DNA from: Streptomyces sp. 378
GTDB taxonomy: Bacteria > Actinomycetota > Actinomycetes > Streptomycetales > Streptomycetaceae
Direction of reading: 5' to 3'
NCBI RefSeq assembly: GCF_030124145.1
Contig: NZ_JASKMS010000039.1
Span: forward strand, 1-64,000
Length of the DNA stretch: 64,000 nt
Of this stretch, positions 9,051 to 18,552 are shown one piece after another; within the stretch, counting starts at the first letter, position 1; each line of letters starts with the position of its first letter. Made by a program: the position numbers and the translations under genes. The notes under the pieces are model-generated. The model saw only the letters and a list, made by a program, of their open reading frames with translations, ran no database searches and had not been told where the DNA came from.

Positions 9051-11626
9051 CCGTCATGAAGACCTCCATGCGCAACTTCCTCGCGCACAAGGGGCGCATG
9101 GCGCTCTCCGCGATCGCCGTGCTGCTGTCGGTGGCCTTCGTCTGCGGCACGCTCGTCTTCACGGACACCATGACCACCACCTTCGACAAGCTCTTCGCGG
9201 CCACCTCCTCCGACGTGACGGTGAGCGCCAAGGGCGCCTCCGACACCGGCCAGACCACCGCCGACAACGGCAAGCCGCCGGTCATGCCGGCCTCCGTGCT
9301 GGGCGAGGTCCGCAAGGCGCAGGGCGTGAAGTCCGCCGAGGGCACGGTGTTCTCCACCTCGGTGACCGTCGTCGACGCCGACAAGGACAGCCTGTCGCCC
9401 ACCAGCGGCGGCCCGACCATCGTCGGCAGCTGGAACAACAACGACGCCCGCACCATGAAGATCACCTCCGGTGCGGCGCCCAAGAGCGCCGACCAGGTCA
9501 TGGTCGACGCCGACACCGCCGACAAGCACGACCTGAAGCTCGGCGACGAGATCGGCGTGATCAGTGCCATCGGCACCCACACCGCGAAGATCTCCGGCAT
9601 CGCCGACTTCACCGTCACCAACCCCGGCGCCGCGATCTTCTACCTCGACACCGAGACCGCCCAGCGCACGCTGGTCGGCGAGAGTGACGTCTACACCAAC
9701 GTCAACGTCACCGCGGCCGCCGGTGTCAGCGACGCACAGCTGAAGAAGAACGTCACGGCCGAACTCGGTGGCGACTTCCAGGTGCAGACGGCCAAGGAGG
9801 CCGCCGACGCCAACCAGAAGGAGGTCGCGGGCTTCATGAACGTCATGAAGTACGCGATGCTCGGCTTCGCCGGGATCGCCTTCCTCGTCGGCATCTTCCT
9901 GATCATCAACACCTTCTCCATGCTGGTCGCCCAGCGCACCCGGGAGATCGGCCTGATGCGGGCCATCGGCTCCTCCCGCAAGCAGGTCAACCGCTCCGTC
10001 CTGGCCGAGGCACTGCTGCTCGGTGTCGTCGGCTCCGTGCTCGGGGTCGGCGCGGGCGTCGGCCTCGCGATCGGCCTGATGAAGCTCATGGGCCAGATCG
10101 GCATGGAACTGTCCACCGACGACCTCACGGTGGCCTGGACGACCCCGGTGGTCGGCCTCGTCCTCGGCGTGATCGTCACCGTGCTGGCCGCCTACCTGCC
10201 CGCCCGGCGCGCCGGCAAGATCTCCCCGATGGCCGCACTGCGCGACGCGGGAGCCCCCGCGGACGCCAAGGCGGGCTGGATCCGCGCCGCCATCGGAACG
10301 GTCCTCACCGGCACCGGCGGCCTCGCCCTCTACCTGGCGGCGGCGGCCGACAAGGCCACGGACGGCTCCCTGTGGCTCGGCCTCGGCGTGGTGCTGACGC
10401 TGATCGGCTTCGTCGTCATCGGCCCGCTGCTCGCCGGCGGTGTGGTCCGCGTCCTCGGCGCCGTCCTGCTCCGCATGTTCGGCCCCGTGGGCCGCATGGC
10501 CGAGCGCAACGCCCTGCGCAACCCGCGCCGCACCGGCGCGACCGGCGCCGCCCTGATGATCGGCCTCGCCCTGGTGGCGTGCCTGTCCGTGGTCGGCTCC
10601 TCCATGGTGGCGTCCGCCACCGACCAGCTCGACAAGACCGTCGGCACGGACTTCATCATCCAGTCCGACAGCGGTCAGCTGGTCACCCCGCAGGCGGTCG
10701 AGGCCGTGAAGTCGTCGCCCGACCTGGCGCGGGTCACCGAGTACAAGTGGACCAAGGCCGACTTCACCACCCCTGACGGCAAGACGCTCAAGGACACGGC
10801 GATCACGGCGGCCGACCCGTCGTACGCGACCGACCTGCGCACCGAGACGGTCGCCGGCAAGCTCCCCGACGCCTACAAGCCCGACTCCATGTCGGTCCAC
10901 GAGAAGTTCGCAGAGGACCACGGCATCAGCCTCGGCTCCAAGATCAAGGTCGCCTTCAAGGACGGCTCCGCCGCCGACCTCACGGTCCGGGCGATCACCA
11001 GCAGCGACGTCGTGATCGACGCGGGCGCGATGTACATGTCCATCTCGACGATGGCCAAGTACGTCCCGGCCGACAAGATGCCCCTGGACTCGCTGGTCTT
11101 CGCCAGCGCCAAGGAAGGGCAGACGGACGCCGCCTACAAGTCCCTGAAGTCGGCCCTGCACGACTACCCGCAGTACACCGTGCGCGACCAGACCGACTAC
11201 AAGGACGCCCTGAAGGACCAGATCGGCCAGCTGCTCAACATGATCTACGGCCTGCTGGCCCTGGCGATCATCGTCGCCATCCTGGGCGTGGTGAACACCC
11301 TGGCCCTGTCGGTGGTGGAGCGCACCAGGGAGATCGGCCTGATGCGGGCGATCGGCCTCTCCCGCCGCCAGCTGCGCCGCATGATCCGCATGGAGTCGGT
11401 CGTCATCGCCCTCTTCGGCGCCCTGCTGGGCCTCGGACTGGGCATGGGCTGGGGCGCCACGGCACAGCAGCTGCTCGCCCTGGAGGGCCTGATGGTCCTG
11501 GACATCCCCTGGCCGACGATCATCGGGGTCTTCATCAGCTCTGCGTTCGTGGGCCTGTTCGCGGCACTGATCCCGGCGTTCCGGGCGGGCCGGATGAACG
11601 TCCTGAACGCGATCGCGACGGAGTAG
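9047..11626 (+). CDS. FtsX-family ABC permease (MacB-like, duplicated FtsX domain)
   Basis: 859 residues. An N-terminal helix (about 20-40) is followed by a large extracytoplasmic domain (about 45-250), three helices with RTREIGLMRAIGSSRKQV, a second N-terminal helix near 500, a second extracellular domain (about 540-720) and a final three-helix FtsX module with RTREIGLMRAIGLSRRQL. ATG at 9047 overlaps the ATPase stop (ATGA). With its ATPase it forms a full exporter or an envelope-stress detoxification pump. Substrate not identifiable from sequence. Confidence 0.92.
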   Translation: MTVMKTSMRNFLAHKGRMALSAIAVLLSVAFVCGTLVFTDTMTTTFDKLFAATSSDVTVSAKGASDTGQTTADNGKPPVMPASVLGEVRKAQGVKSAEGTVFSTSVTVVDADKDSLSPTSGGPTIVGSWNNNDARTMKITSGAAPKSADQVMVDADTADKHDLKLGDEIGVISAIGTHTAKISGIADFTVTNPGAAIFYLDTETAQRTLVGESDVYTNVNVTAAAGVSDAQLKKNVTAELGGDFQVQTAKEAADANQKEVAGFMNVMKYAMLGFAGIAFLVGIFLIINTFSMLVAQRTREIGLMRAIGSSRKQVNRSVLAEALLLGVVGSVLGVGAGVGLAIGLMKLMGQIGMELSTDDLTVAWTTPVVGLVLGVIVTVLAAYLPARRAGKISPMAALRDAGAPADAKAGWIRAAIGTVLTGTGGLALYLAAAADKATDGSLWLGLGVVLTLIGFVVIGPLLAGGVVRVLGAVLLRMFGPVGRMAERNALRNPRRTGATGAALMIGLALVACLSVVGSSMVASATDQLDKTVGTDFIIQSDSGQLVTPQAVEAVKSSPDLARVTEYKWTKADFTTPDGKTLKDTAITAADPSYATDLRTETVAGKLPDAYKPDSMSVHEKFAEDHGISLGSKIKVAFKDGSAADLTVRAITSSDVVIDAGAMYMSISTMAKYVPADKMPLDSLVFASAKEGQTDAAYKSLKSALHDYPQYTVRDQTDYKDALKDQIGQLLNMIYGLLALAIIVAILGVVNTLALSVVERTREIGLMRAIGLSRRQLRRMIRMESVVIALFGALLGLGLGMGWGATAQQLLALEGLMVLDIPWPTIIGVFISSAFVGLFAALIPAFRAGRMNVLNAIATE

Positions 11627-11686
11627 CCGACGGCTGCGACCGCCGCCCGAGAGCCACCGCACACGGGGGTTGCGGGGGATGGGTCC

Positions 11687-11712
11687 GCCCCGGAGGTATC
11701 CACCTCGGGGGC
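11687..11712 (+). terminator. Hairpin after the ABC operon
   Basis: GCCCCGGAGGT pairs with ACCTCGGGGGC across a 4-nt loop with one mismatch, 60 bp after the permease stop. There is no T-run, as is common in Streptomyces. The rest of the 669-bp gap to mfd holds a 24-bp direct repeat, a tandem 18-bp repeat and a DnaA-box-like site, and no supported gene. Confidence 0.5.
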
Positions 11713-12067
11713 GGGCCTGCGGCTTGCCCCCCGACGGTGGGCGGCCACTCCGGCCCGGCGCCACGCCGGGGGCCTTCGCCCGCCGGGTGGTCCTGCCGGC
11801 GAGCTGCCCGGCCCGGCCCGCCTGTGGCACCGGTGATGTGTCGCCGGGCTCCCCTGCCTGTGACCCCGCGGAGGAGCAGCCCGACGACGGGCCCGGCGAC
11901 TCGCCGCCGTCCACTGTGCGGCGGCACGGATCTCCGCGCCGGCCGGACTCGCTGCCGATCGCTGTCCGGCCGCACGGGATCTCCGCACTGGCCCGCCCCG
12001 CCCCGCCCGTTTCCCCACAAGGCCGCACTCGGCGAGGAGGCACGGCGCCCGGGCGCGGACGCCGGGC

Positions 12068-12125
12068 GCCGCCGACCACCGCAGCCGCCGGAGCAGGTCG
12101 TGCCGCCGACCACCGCAGCCGCCGG
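12068..12125. repeat. 24-bp direct repeat upstream of mfd
   Basis: A 24-bp sequence beginning GCCGCCGACCACCGCAGCC occurs exactly at 12068-12091 and again at 12102-12125, giving a 34-bp period. It sits in a noncoding gap about 170-230 bp before mfd. No function is evident. Confidence 0.6.
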
Positions 12126-12153
12126 CCCGGCCCCGGTCCCGGTCCCGGCCCCT

Positions 12154-12192
12154 GGAGAATGGGCGTTATTCGGAGAACGGGCGTTATCCACA
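12154..12192. promoter_or_regulatory. Tandem 18-bp repeat ending in a DnaA-box-like 9-mer, upstream of mfd
   Basis: GGAGAATGGGCGTTATTC at 12154-12171 is followed directly by a 16/18 copy at 12172-12189. The end of the second copy runs into CACA, so 12184-12192 reads TTATCCACA, an exact match to the general DnaA box. It lies about 105 bp before the mfd ATG and may overlap the promoter. Binding by DnaA is inference. Confidence 0.4.
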
Positions 12193-12295
12193 GGCCCGCC
12201 GTGCGGGCGCGCATCGTCGTACGCTGGAGACCCCCCGGCCCGCGGCGCGCGTCGGGCCCGTCGTGTTGCCCACCCCCTGGACGGAAAACGCCCCC

Positions 12296-15200
12296 ATGAG
12301 CCTGCACGGTCTGCTCGACGCCGTAGTCAAGGATGCTGCCCTCGCAGAAGCGATCAGGGCGGCTGCCGACGGCAACCGCATGCACGTCGACCTGGTCGGC
12401 CCCCCGGCCGCGCGCCCCTTCGCGGTCGCCGCCCTGGCCCGCGACACGGGCCGCCCGGTGCTGGCGGTCACGGCCACGGGCCGCGAGGCGGAGGACCTGG
12501 CCGCTGCCCTGCGCTCCCTGCTCCCGCCGGAGGGAGTCGTGGAGTACCCGTCCTGGGAGACACTCCCGCACGAGCGGCTCAGCCCCCGCAGCGACACCGT
12601 CGGCCGCCGCCTGGCCGTGCTGCGCCGCCTGGCGCACCCGCGCCCCGACGACCCCGAGACCGGCCCCGTCTCGGTCGTCGTGGCGCCCGTCCGGTCCGTG
12701 CTCCAGCCGCAGGTCAAGGGGCTCGGCGACTTGGAGCCGGTCGCCCTGAGGACCGGGCAGAGCACCGACCTCAACGAGATCGTCGAAGCCCTCGCGGCAG
12801 CCGCCTACGCGCGCGTGGAGCTCGTCGAGAAGCGCGGCGAGTTCGCCGTGCGCGGCGGCATTCTCGACGTCTTCCCGCCCACCGAGGAACACCCCCTGCG
12901 CGTCGAGTTCTGGGGTGACGACGTCGAGGAGATCCGCTACTTCAAGGTCGCCGACCAGCGCTCCCTCGAAGTCGCCGAGCACGGCCTGTGGGCGCCGCCG
13001 TGCCGCGAGCTGCTGCTCACCGACGACGTCCGCGCCCGTGCGCGTGCCCTGGCCGAACAGCATCCCGAACTGGGTGAACTCCTCGGCAAGATCGCCGAGG
13101 GCATCGCCGTCGAGGGCATGGAGTCCCTCGCTCCGGTCCTGGTCGACGACATGGAGCTGCTGCTCGACGTGCTGCCGAAGGGCGCCATGGCCGTGGTGTG
13201 CGACCCGGAGCGGGTCCGCACACGCGCGTCGGACCTGGTGGCCACCTCGCAGGAGTTCCTCCAGGCCTCCTGGGCGGCCACCGCAGGAGGCGGCGAGGCC
13301 CCCATCGACGTCGGCGCGGCCTCCCTGTGGTCCCTCGCGGACGTCCGGGAACGGGCCCGCGAGCTGGAGATGATGTGGTGGTCGGTGTCGCCGTTCGCCG
13401 CGGACGAGGAGCTGGACGCGGGCACCCTGAAGCTCGGCATGCACGCCCCGGAGACCTACCGCGGCGACACCGCCAAGGCCCTCGCCGACACCAAGGGCTG
13501 GCTCGCCGACGGCTGGCGCGCGGTGTTCGTCACCGAGGGCCACGGCCCGGCCGCCCGTACCGTCGAGGTGCTGGGCGGCGAGGGCATCGCGGCCCGCCTC
13601 GATTCCGACCTCGGCGAGATCTCCCCGTCCCTCGTGCACGTGGCGTGCGGCTCGATCGACCACGGTTTCGTCGACTCGGCCCTCAGACTCGCCGTCCTGA
13701 CCGAGACGGACCTGTCGGGGCAGAAGGCGTCCGGCCGCGAGGGCGCCCGGATGCCGGCCCGCCGCCGCAAGACCGTCGACCCGCTCACCCTGGAGGCGGG
13801 CGACTACATCGTCCACGAGCAGCACGGCGTGGGCCGCTACATCGAGATGGTGCAGCGCACCGTGCAGGGCGCGACCCGCGAGTATCTGGTCGTCGAGTAC
13901 GCCCCCGCCAAGCGCGGCCAGCCCGGCGACCGCCTCTACATCCCCACCGACCAGCTGGAGCAGATCACCAAGTACGTCGGTGGCGAGGCCCCCACCCTGC
14001 ACCGCCTCGGCGGCGCCGACTGGACGAAGACGAAGGCCCGCGCCAAGAAGGCCGTCAAGGAGATCGCGGCCGACCTGATCAAGCTGTACAGCGCGCGCAT
14101 GGCCGCCCCCGGGCACGCCTTCGGCGCGGACACCCCCTGGCAGCGGGAACTGGAGGACGCCTTCCCCTACGCGGAGACGCCCGACCAGCTCACCACCATC
14201 GCCGAGGTCAAGGAGGACATGGAGAAGACGGTCCCCATGGACCGCCTGATCTGCGGCGACGTCGGTTACGGCAAGACCGAGATCGCGGTCCGCGCCGCCT
14301 TCAAGGCCGTCCAGGACGGCAAGCAGGTGGCCGTCCTGGTGCCCACGACCCTGCTGGTGCAGCAGCACTTCGGCACGTTCAGCGAGCGGTACGCGCAGTT
14401 CCCGGTGAGGGTGAAGGCCCTGTCCCGCTTCCAGTCCGACACCGAGGCCAAGGCGACCCTGGAGGGCCTGCGCGAGGGCTCGGTCGACATCGTGATCGGC
14501 ACGCACCGGCTGTTCTCGTCCGAGACGAAGTTCAAGGACCTGGGCCTGGTCATCGTCGACGAGGAGCAGCGCTTCGGCGTCGAGCACAAGGAACAGCTGA
14601 AGAAGCTCCGTGCCAACGTCGACGTGCTGACGATGTCCGCGACCCCGATTCCCCGGACCCTGGAGATGGCGGTCACCGGCATCCGCGAGATGTCCACGAT
14701 CACCACCCCGCCGGAGGAGCGCCACCCGGTGCTCACCTTCGTCGGGCCTTACGAGGAGAAGCAGATCGGCGCCGCGATCCGCCGCGAGCTGCTGCGCGAG
14801 GGCCAGGTCTTCTACATCCACAACCGCGTCGAGTCGATCGACCGGGCCACAGCCCGGCTGCGCGAGATCGTCCCAGAGGCGCGGATCGCCACCGCCCACG
14901 GACAGATGTCGGAGGCGGCGCTGGAGCAGGTCGTCGTCGACTTCTGGGAGAAGAAGTTCGACGTGCTGGTCTCCACGACGATCGTGGAGTCCGGCATCGA
15001 CATCTCCAACGCCAACACCCTGATCGTGGAGCGCGGCGACAACTTCGGCCTGTCCCAGCTGCACCAGCTGCGCGGCCGGGTGGGCCGTGGCCGCGAGCGC
15101 GGCTACGCCTACTTCCTCTACCCGCCGGAGAAGCCGCTGACCGAGACCGCGCACGAGCGGCTCGCGACCATCGCCCAGCACACGGAGATGGGCGCCGGCA

Positions 15201-15829
15201 TGTACGTCGCCATGAAGGACCTGGAGATCCGCGGCGCGGGCAACCTCCTGGGCGGTGAGCAGTCCGGCCACATCGCGGGCGTCGGCTTCGACCTGTACGT
15301 GCGCATGGTCGGCGAGGCCGTCGCCGACTACCGGCGCCAGCTGGAGACCGGCGAGATCGAGGAGGAGCCGCCGCTCGACGTCAAGATCGAGCTGCCCGTC
15401 GACGCGCACGTCCCGCACGACTACGCGCCGGGCGAGCGGCTCCGCCTCCAGGTCTACCGCGCCATCGCCTCCGCCAACTCGGAGGAGGACATCAAGGCGG
15501 TCCGCGAGGAACTCGCCGACCGCTACGGCAAGCTGCCCGAGCCGGTGGAGAACCTGCTGCTCGTCGCGGGCCTGCGCATGTTCGCTCGGGCGTGCGGCGT
15601 CGGCGAGATCGTGCTGCAGGGCAACAACATCCGGTTCGCGCCGGTGGAGTTGCGCGAGTCGCAGGAGCTGCGGCTCAAGCGGCTGTACCCCGGGGTCGTC
15701 ATCAAGCCGGCGGCGCACCAGGTGCTGGTACCGCGCCCGAAGACCGCGAAGGTGGGCGGGAAGCCGCTGGTCGGACGGGAACTGCTGGCATGGGTCGGGG
15801 AGTTCCTCACCTCGATCCTGGGATCCTGA
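12296..15829 (+). CDS. mfd: Transcription-repair coupling factor Mfd
   Basis: 1177 residues, normal for Mfd. The order is an N-terminal UvrB-homology module (about 1-350), a CarD/RNA-polymerase-interaction domain (about 490-560, with DYIVHEQHGVGRY), then an RecG-like helicase core with DVGYGKTEIAVRAAF (Walker A), VDEEQRFGVEHKE (DEEQ box) and QLRGRVGRGRERGYAYF (motif VI), and a C-terminal TRCF domain. Mfd pushes stalled RNA polymerase off damaged DNA and recruits UvrA. ATG at 12296 was taken because conserved sequence starts there; the ribosome site is weak. It is not in an obvious operon. Confidence 0.97.
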   Translation: MSLHGLLDAVVKDAALAEAIRAAADGNRMHVDLVGPPAARPFAVAALARDTGRPVLAVTATGREAEDLAAALRSLLPPEGVVEYPSWETLPHERLSPRSDTVGRRLAVLRRLAHPRPDDPETGPVSVVVAPVRSVLQPQVKGLGDLEPVALRTGQSTDLNEIVEALAAAAYARVELVEKRGEFAVRGGILDVFPPTEEHPLRVEFWGDDVEEIRYFKVADQRSLEVAEHGLWAPPCRELLLTDDVRARARALAEQHPELGELLGKIAEGIAVEGMESLAPVLVDDMELLLDVLPKGAMAVVCDPERVRTRASDLVATSQEFLQASWAATAGGGEAPIDVGAASLWSLADVRERARELEMMWWSVSPFAADEELDAGTLKLGMHAPETYRGDTAKALADTKGWLADGWRAVFVTEGHGPAARTVEVLGGEGIAARLDSDLGEISPSLVHVACGSIDHGFVDSALRLAVLTETDLSGQKASGREGARMPARRRKTVDPLTLEAGDYIVHEQHGVGRYIEMVQRTVQGATREYLVVEYAPAKRGQPGDRLYIPTDQLEQITKYVGGEAPTLHRLGGADWTKTKARAKKAVKEIAADLIKLYSARMAAPGHAFGADTPWQRELEDAFPYAETPDQLTTIAEVKEDMEKTVPMDRLICGDVGYGKTEIAVRAAFKAVQDGKQVAVLVPTTLLVQQHFGTFSERYAQFPVRVKALSRFQSDTEAKATLEGLREGSVDIVIGTHRLFSSETKFKDLGLVIVDEEQRFGVEHKEQLKKLRANVDVLTMSATPIPRTLEMAVTGIREMSTITTPPEERHPVLTFVGPYEEKQIGAAIRRELLREGQVFYIHNRVESIDRATARLREIVPEARIATAHGQMSEAALEQVVVDFWEKKFDVLVSTTIVESGIDISNANTLIVERGDNFGLSQLHQLRGRVGRGRERGYAYFLYPPEKPLTETAHERLATIAQHTEMGAGMYVAMKDLEIRGAGNLLGGEQSGHIAGVGFDLYVRMVGEAVADYRRQLETGEIEEEPPLDVKIELPVDAHVPHDYAPGERLRLQVYRAIASANSEEDIKAVREELADRYGKLPEPVENLLLVAGLRMFARACGVGEIVLQGNNIRFAPVELRESQELRLKRLYPGVVIKPAAHQVLVPRPKTAKVGGKPLVGRELLAWVGEFLTSILGS

Positions 15830-15879
15830 CACCCCCTCGGCCGAACCACGTCAGGCCACCGGCCACACGCGCCCGCCGG

Positions 15880-16020
15880 TGGCCTGGTGCCGATCCGTCG
15901 CCGGTTGTGTGGGCGGGTTGACGGTCTGGTGCCGGGCCGCCGCCGGTTGGAGGGGCGCGCGCTGGTGGTGTTGTACCGGGGCTGCCGTCGGTTGGAGGGG
16001 CGCGCCGGTGGTCTGGTGTC
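15880..16020. repeat. Degenerate ~44-bp repeats after mfd
   Basis: The 317-bp gap between mfd and the nuclease gene contains three related units. Two of them (about 15924-15960 and 15968-16005) share CGGTTGGAGGGGCGCGC and a preceding CCGGGSC-GCCG segment. The first (about 15881-15916) is more decayed, with CTGGTGCCGATCCGTCGCCG. No CDS is supported in the gap. Confidence 0.55.
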
Positions 16021-16146
16021 GATAGATGCGAAACGCGAAGAACGCACAGTGAGGCCCCATGTGGCCCGAACCTCTTCGTCGCTACGGTGGGACCCGGCAC
16101 GGGCCGCCCGTGCCGGAGCGGAACAGGCAAGCAGAGGAGGGGCGCG

Positions 16147-16923
16147 GTGACGCGTCTGAGGGGTGGGGCCGCACTGGCCGTCGCGATGGTGTTCACCGGT
16201 TCTGCGCTGGCCGGCTGCGAGGGCTTGGCCCCGCCCGCCGACGGCGACGGACCCTCCGGTTCCGGCGTCCCGGCCGCCGGCGACGGGCGGGCCGTGAACC
16301 CGCTGGACAACCCGGACGGCACGAAACCCGGGCTGGCGGCCATCAGTTCCGACGCGGACAAGGAGAGGGCGCGTGCCCTCATCGAGAAGGTGGTGACCAA
16401 GGGACGCGGTCCCAGGACGGGCTACGAACGGGACAAGTTCGGCTACGCCTGGATGGACTCGGCACCACGGGACGTCCCCTTCTCCCGCAACGGCTGCGAC
16501 TCGCGGAACGACCTCCTGAAACGAGACGGGGAGGACCTGCGCTTCCGGGCGGGGTCCGACTGCGTGGTCACCTCGCTGACGCTGCACGACCCGTACACCG
16601 GGAAGGTCATCGAGTGGACCAAGTCCCGTGCGATCAAGGTCCAGATAGACCACGTCATGCCGCTGTCGTACGACTGGCAGATGGGCGCTTCGCGCTGGAC
16701 GAAGGACAAGCGGGAGTCCATCGCCAACGACCCGCTCAACCTCCTCCCGGTGGACGGACCGACCAACGGCTCGAAGGGGGACTCCGGCCCGGCGTCCTGG
16801 CTGCCGCCGAACAAACGGATCCGCTGCGCCTACGCGGTGCGCTTCGCCCAGGTGTCGCTGAAGTACGAACTCCCCGTGACGGCCGCCGACAAGGAGATGA
16901 TGCTCAAGCAGTGCGGCGGGTGA
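16147..16923 (+). CDS. Lipoprotein HNH-family (DUF1524-like) nuclease
   Basis: 258 residues. The signal peptide ends in the lipobox LAGC (Cys near residue 22), so the mature protein is probably tethered to the outer face of the membrane. The catalytic region has the HNH pattern IDHVMPLSYDW, then NDPLNLLPVDGPTNGSKGD and WLPPNKRIRCAYAVR, as in secreted Streptomyces HNH endonucleases. GTG at 16147 has AGAGGAGG about 8 nt upstream. Likely role: degradation of extracellular DNA or nutrient salvage. Substrate preference is not known. Confidence 0.88.
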   Translation: MTRLRGGAALAVAMVFTGSALAGCEGLAPPADGDGPSGSGVPAAGDGRAVNPLDNPDGTKPGLAAISSDADKERARALIEKVVTKGRGPRTGYERDKFGYAWMDSAPRDVPFSRNGCDSRNDLLKRDGEDLRFRAGSDCVVTSLTLHDPYTGKVIEWTKSRAIKVQIDHVMPLSYDWQMGASRWTKDKRESIANDPLNLLPVDGPTNGSKGDSGPASWLPPNKRIRCAYAVRFAQVSLKYELPVTAADKEMMLKQCGG

Positions 16924-16985
16924 GGCCCCTGCCCCGCGACGGTAATTCGGTTCCGGGTTTCCGCACGCGTGCCTACCGTGATCAC

Positions 16986-17729
16986 ATGCAGCCGAAGACA
17001 GCAAGCCTCGCCGACCGTCCGGACATGCTGGAGCGGGTCGTCGGGATGGCGGACAGCTGGCCGGAGTTCGTGATCCAGGACCTCGTGGGCGCCGCCCACT
17101 TCCCCCGGATCGCCGCCGAACTGCCGGAGTACGTCCTGTTCGCCGAGGACGAGCAGGGCGAGATCGTGGCGAACGCCTACAGCGTGCCGTTCGCCCTCGG
17201 CGCCGAGCACCGCGGCAGGCTGCCCGCCAACGGCTGGGACGCGGTGCTCATATGGGCCTTCTCCGATCTGCGGCGCGGAGTGCGGCCCGACACCGTCAGC
17301 GCCATCTCGGTCTCCGTCGCCCCGCACGCCCAGGGCCGCGGGTTGTCCGGAGTGATGCTCTCCGCCATGCGTGACAACGCCCGGGCTCGTGGCTTCCGTG
17401 AGGTCGTCGCCCCCGTCCGCCCCAACGCCAAGCACCTCGAACCGCATACGCCGATGGAGGAGTACGCCCGCCGCGTCCGCCCCGACGGGCTGCCCGAGGA
17501 CCCGTGGCTGCGCGTGCACGCCCGGGCCGGTGCCGTCATCGACTCGGTGGCACCGGCGTCCATGACGGTGGCCGCCCCGCTCACGGACTGGCGCCGCTGG
17601 ACGGGCCTGCCGTTCGACACGGACGGCGAGGTAGAGGTGCCGGGAGGTCTCGTGCCGGTGCGCTGCGAAGTGGAGCGCGGATACGCCGTCTACGTCGAGC
17701 CCAACGTGTGGATGCGGCACCCCCTGTAG
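16986..17729 (+). CDS. GNAT-fold N-acetyltransferase
   Basis: 247 residues. The central stretch ISVSVAPHAQGRGLSGVML has the acetyl-CoA-binding Q/R-x-x-G-x-G/A pattern of GNAT enzymes. It ends with a C-terminal extension (LTDWRRWTGLPFDTDGEVEVP) that may bind the acceptor. ATG at 16986 begins the conserved region; the ribosome site is weak. Acceptor substrate unknown. It lies 62 bp after the nuclease gene but need not be cotranscribed. Confidence 0.8.
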   Translation: MQPKTASLADRPDMLERVVGMADSWPEFVIQDLVGAAHFPRIAAELPEYVLFAEDEQGEIVANAYSVPFALGAEHRGRLPANGWDAVLIWAFSDLRRGVRPDTVSAISVSVAPHAQGRGLSGVMLSAMRDNARARGFREVVAPVRPNAKHLEPHTPMEEYARRVRPDGLPEDPWLRVHARAGAVIDSVAPASMTVAAPLTDWRRWTGLPFDTDGEVEVPGGLVPVRCEVERGYAVYVEPNVWMRHPL

Positions 17730-17913
17730 GACGCGGCGGACGGCCGGGCCGTGACCGGCTCGGGAAGGGGCCGTACACGCGATGTGATCAGCATGACAAC
17801 GGTTCGGTACAACCCGCGACCGGTTGTCCGTGTCGGGCTATACGCTCGGATTCCCCAACAGGGTCTGTCACTCGCACGTCCGTCCCATCGGCCCCACCGG
17901 TCCAGGAGCAGTC

Positions 17914-18552
17914 ATGTACGGCCACGGCGCGGCGCCGCCTCCCCGCAGCGCGGCAACGGTCATCTCCCTGCGCGTGCTGTTCGCCGCAGCCGGTTTCCTC
18001 ACGTGCGGCCTGCTGGCCTGCGTACCGTTGTTCCGGGTGGCCGTCCTGCGCGGACGGGCCCTCGACTGGACGTTGGCGTGGCTGAGCCTGCCGCTGTCCA
18101 TCACGTGCTTCGCCGTGGTCGGCTCACTGCCGGATGACGACGTCCGGACCGACCTCGCGCTGGCGGTGATCCTCTTCGTCGGAGCGGCCGCGGCCATCTA
18201 CTTCCTCGTCGTGGACATCACCCACCACGGCGAGCGGCGGGCCGCCGGTTACGCCTCGCCCCACGCACCCACCGTCGTGGCCACCCCCTACGGCTATCCG
18301 CACCCGGCGCCGCCCTACGCCCCGAACTCCACGCCCGTCCCGCAGCACCCCGTGCCTCACACGCCCGTGCCTCGCACACCCGCACCCCACGACGCCGCAC
18401 CGGGGGTCCCGGGCCCGATCCAGCCGCCCTCGTCCCCCCAGCCCCCCGGCCCCGCCCGCATCGACCAGGTCCGCGCCGAACTCGACGAGCTCAGCGACTA
18501 CCTGCGCCGGCACGAAGGCGGGAGCAACGACGGGCACGAGGGCGGAAGGTGA
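17914..18552 (+). CDS. Four-TM-like membrane protein with Pro-rich tail, partner of the kinase
   Basis: 212 residues. Three to four hydrophobic helices occupy about residues 15-105. A Pro/His/Thr-rich segment (about 115-180) follows, then a short charged C-terminal helix (ARIDQVRAELDELSDYLRR). ATG at 17914 has CAGGAGCAGTC upstream. Its last bases overlap the GTG of the Ser/Thr kinase (GTGA), so the two are translationally coupled. It could anchor, be phosphorylated by, or sense signals for that kinase, which has no membrane segment of its own. No family recognised. Confidence 0.8.
   Translation: MYGHGAAPPPRSAATVISLRVLFAAAGFLTCGLLACVPLFRVAVLRGRALDWTLAWLSLPLSITCFAVVGSLPDDDVRTDLALAVILFVGAAAAIYFLVVDITHHGERRAAGYASPHAPTVVATPYGYPHPAPPYAPNSTPVPQHPVPHTPVPRTPAPHDAAPGVPGPIQPPSSPQPPGPARIDQVRAELDELSDYLRRHEGGSNDGHEGGR

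Noticed and set aside
8930..15832. Very long minus-strand frame over the ABC operon and mfd
   Set aside because: It is a high-GC shadow frame. The plus-strand genes there have full conserved domains and correct starts.
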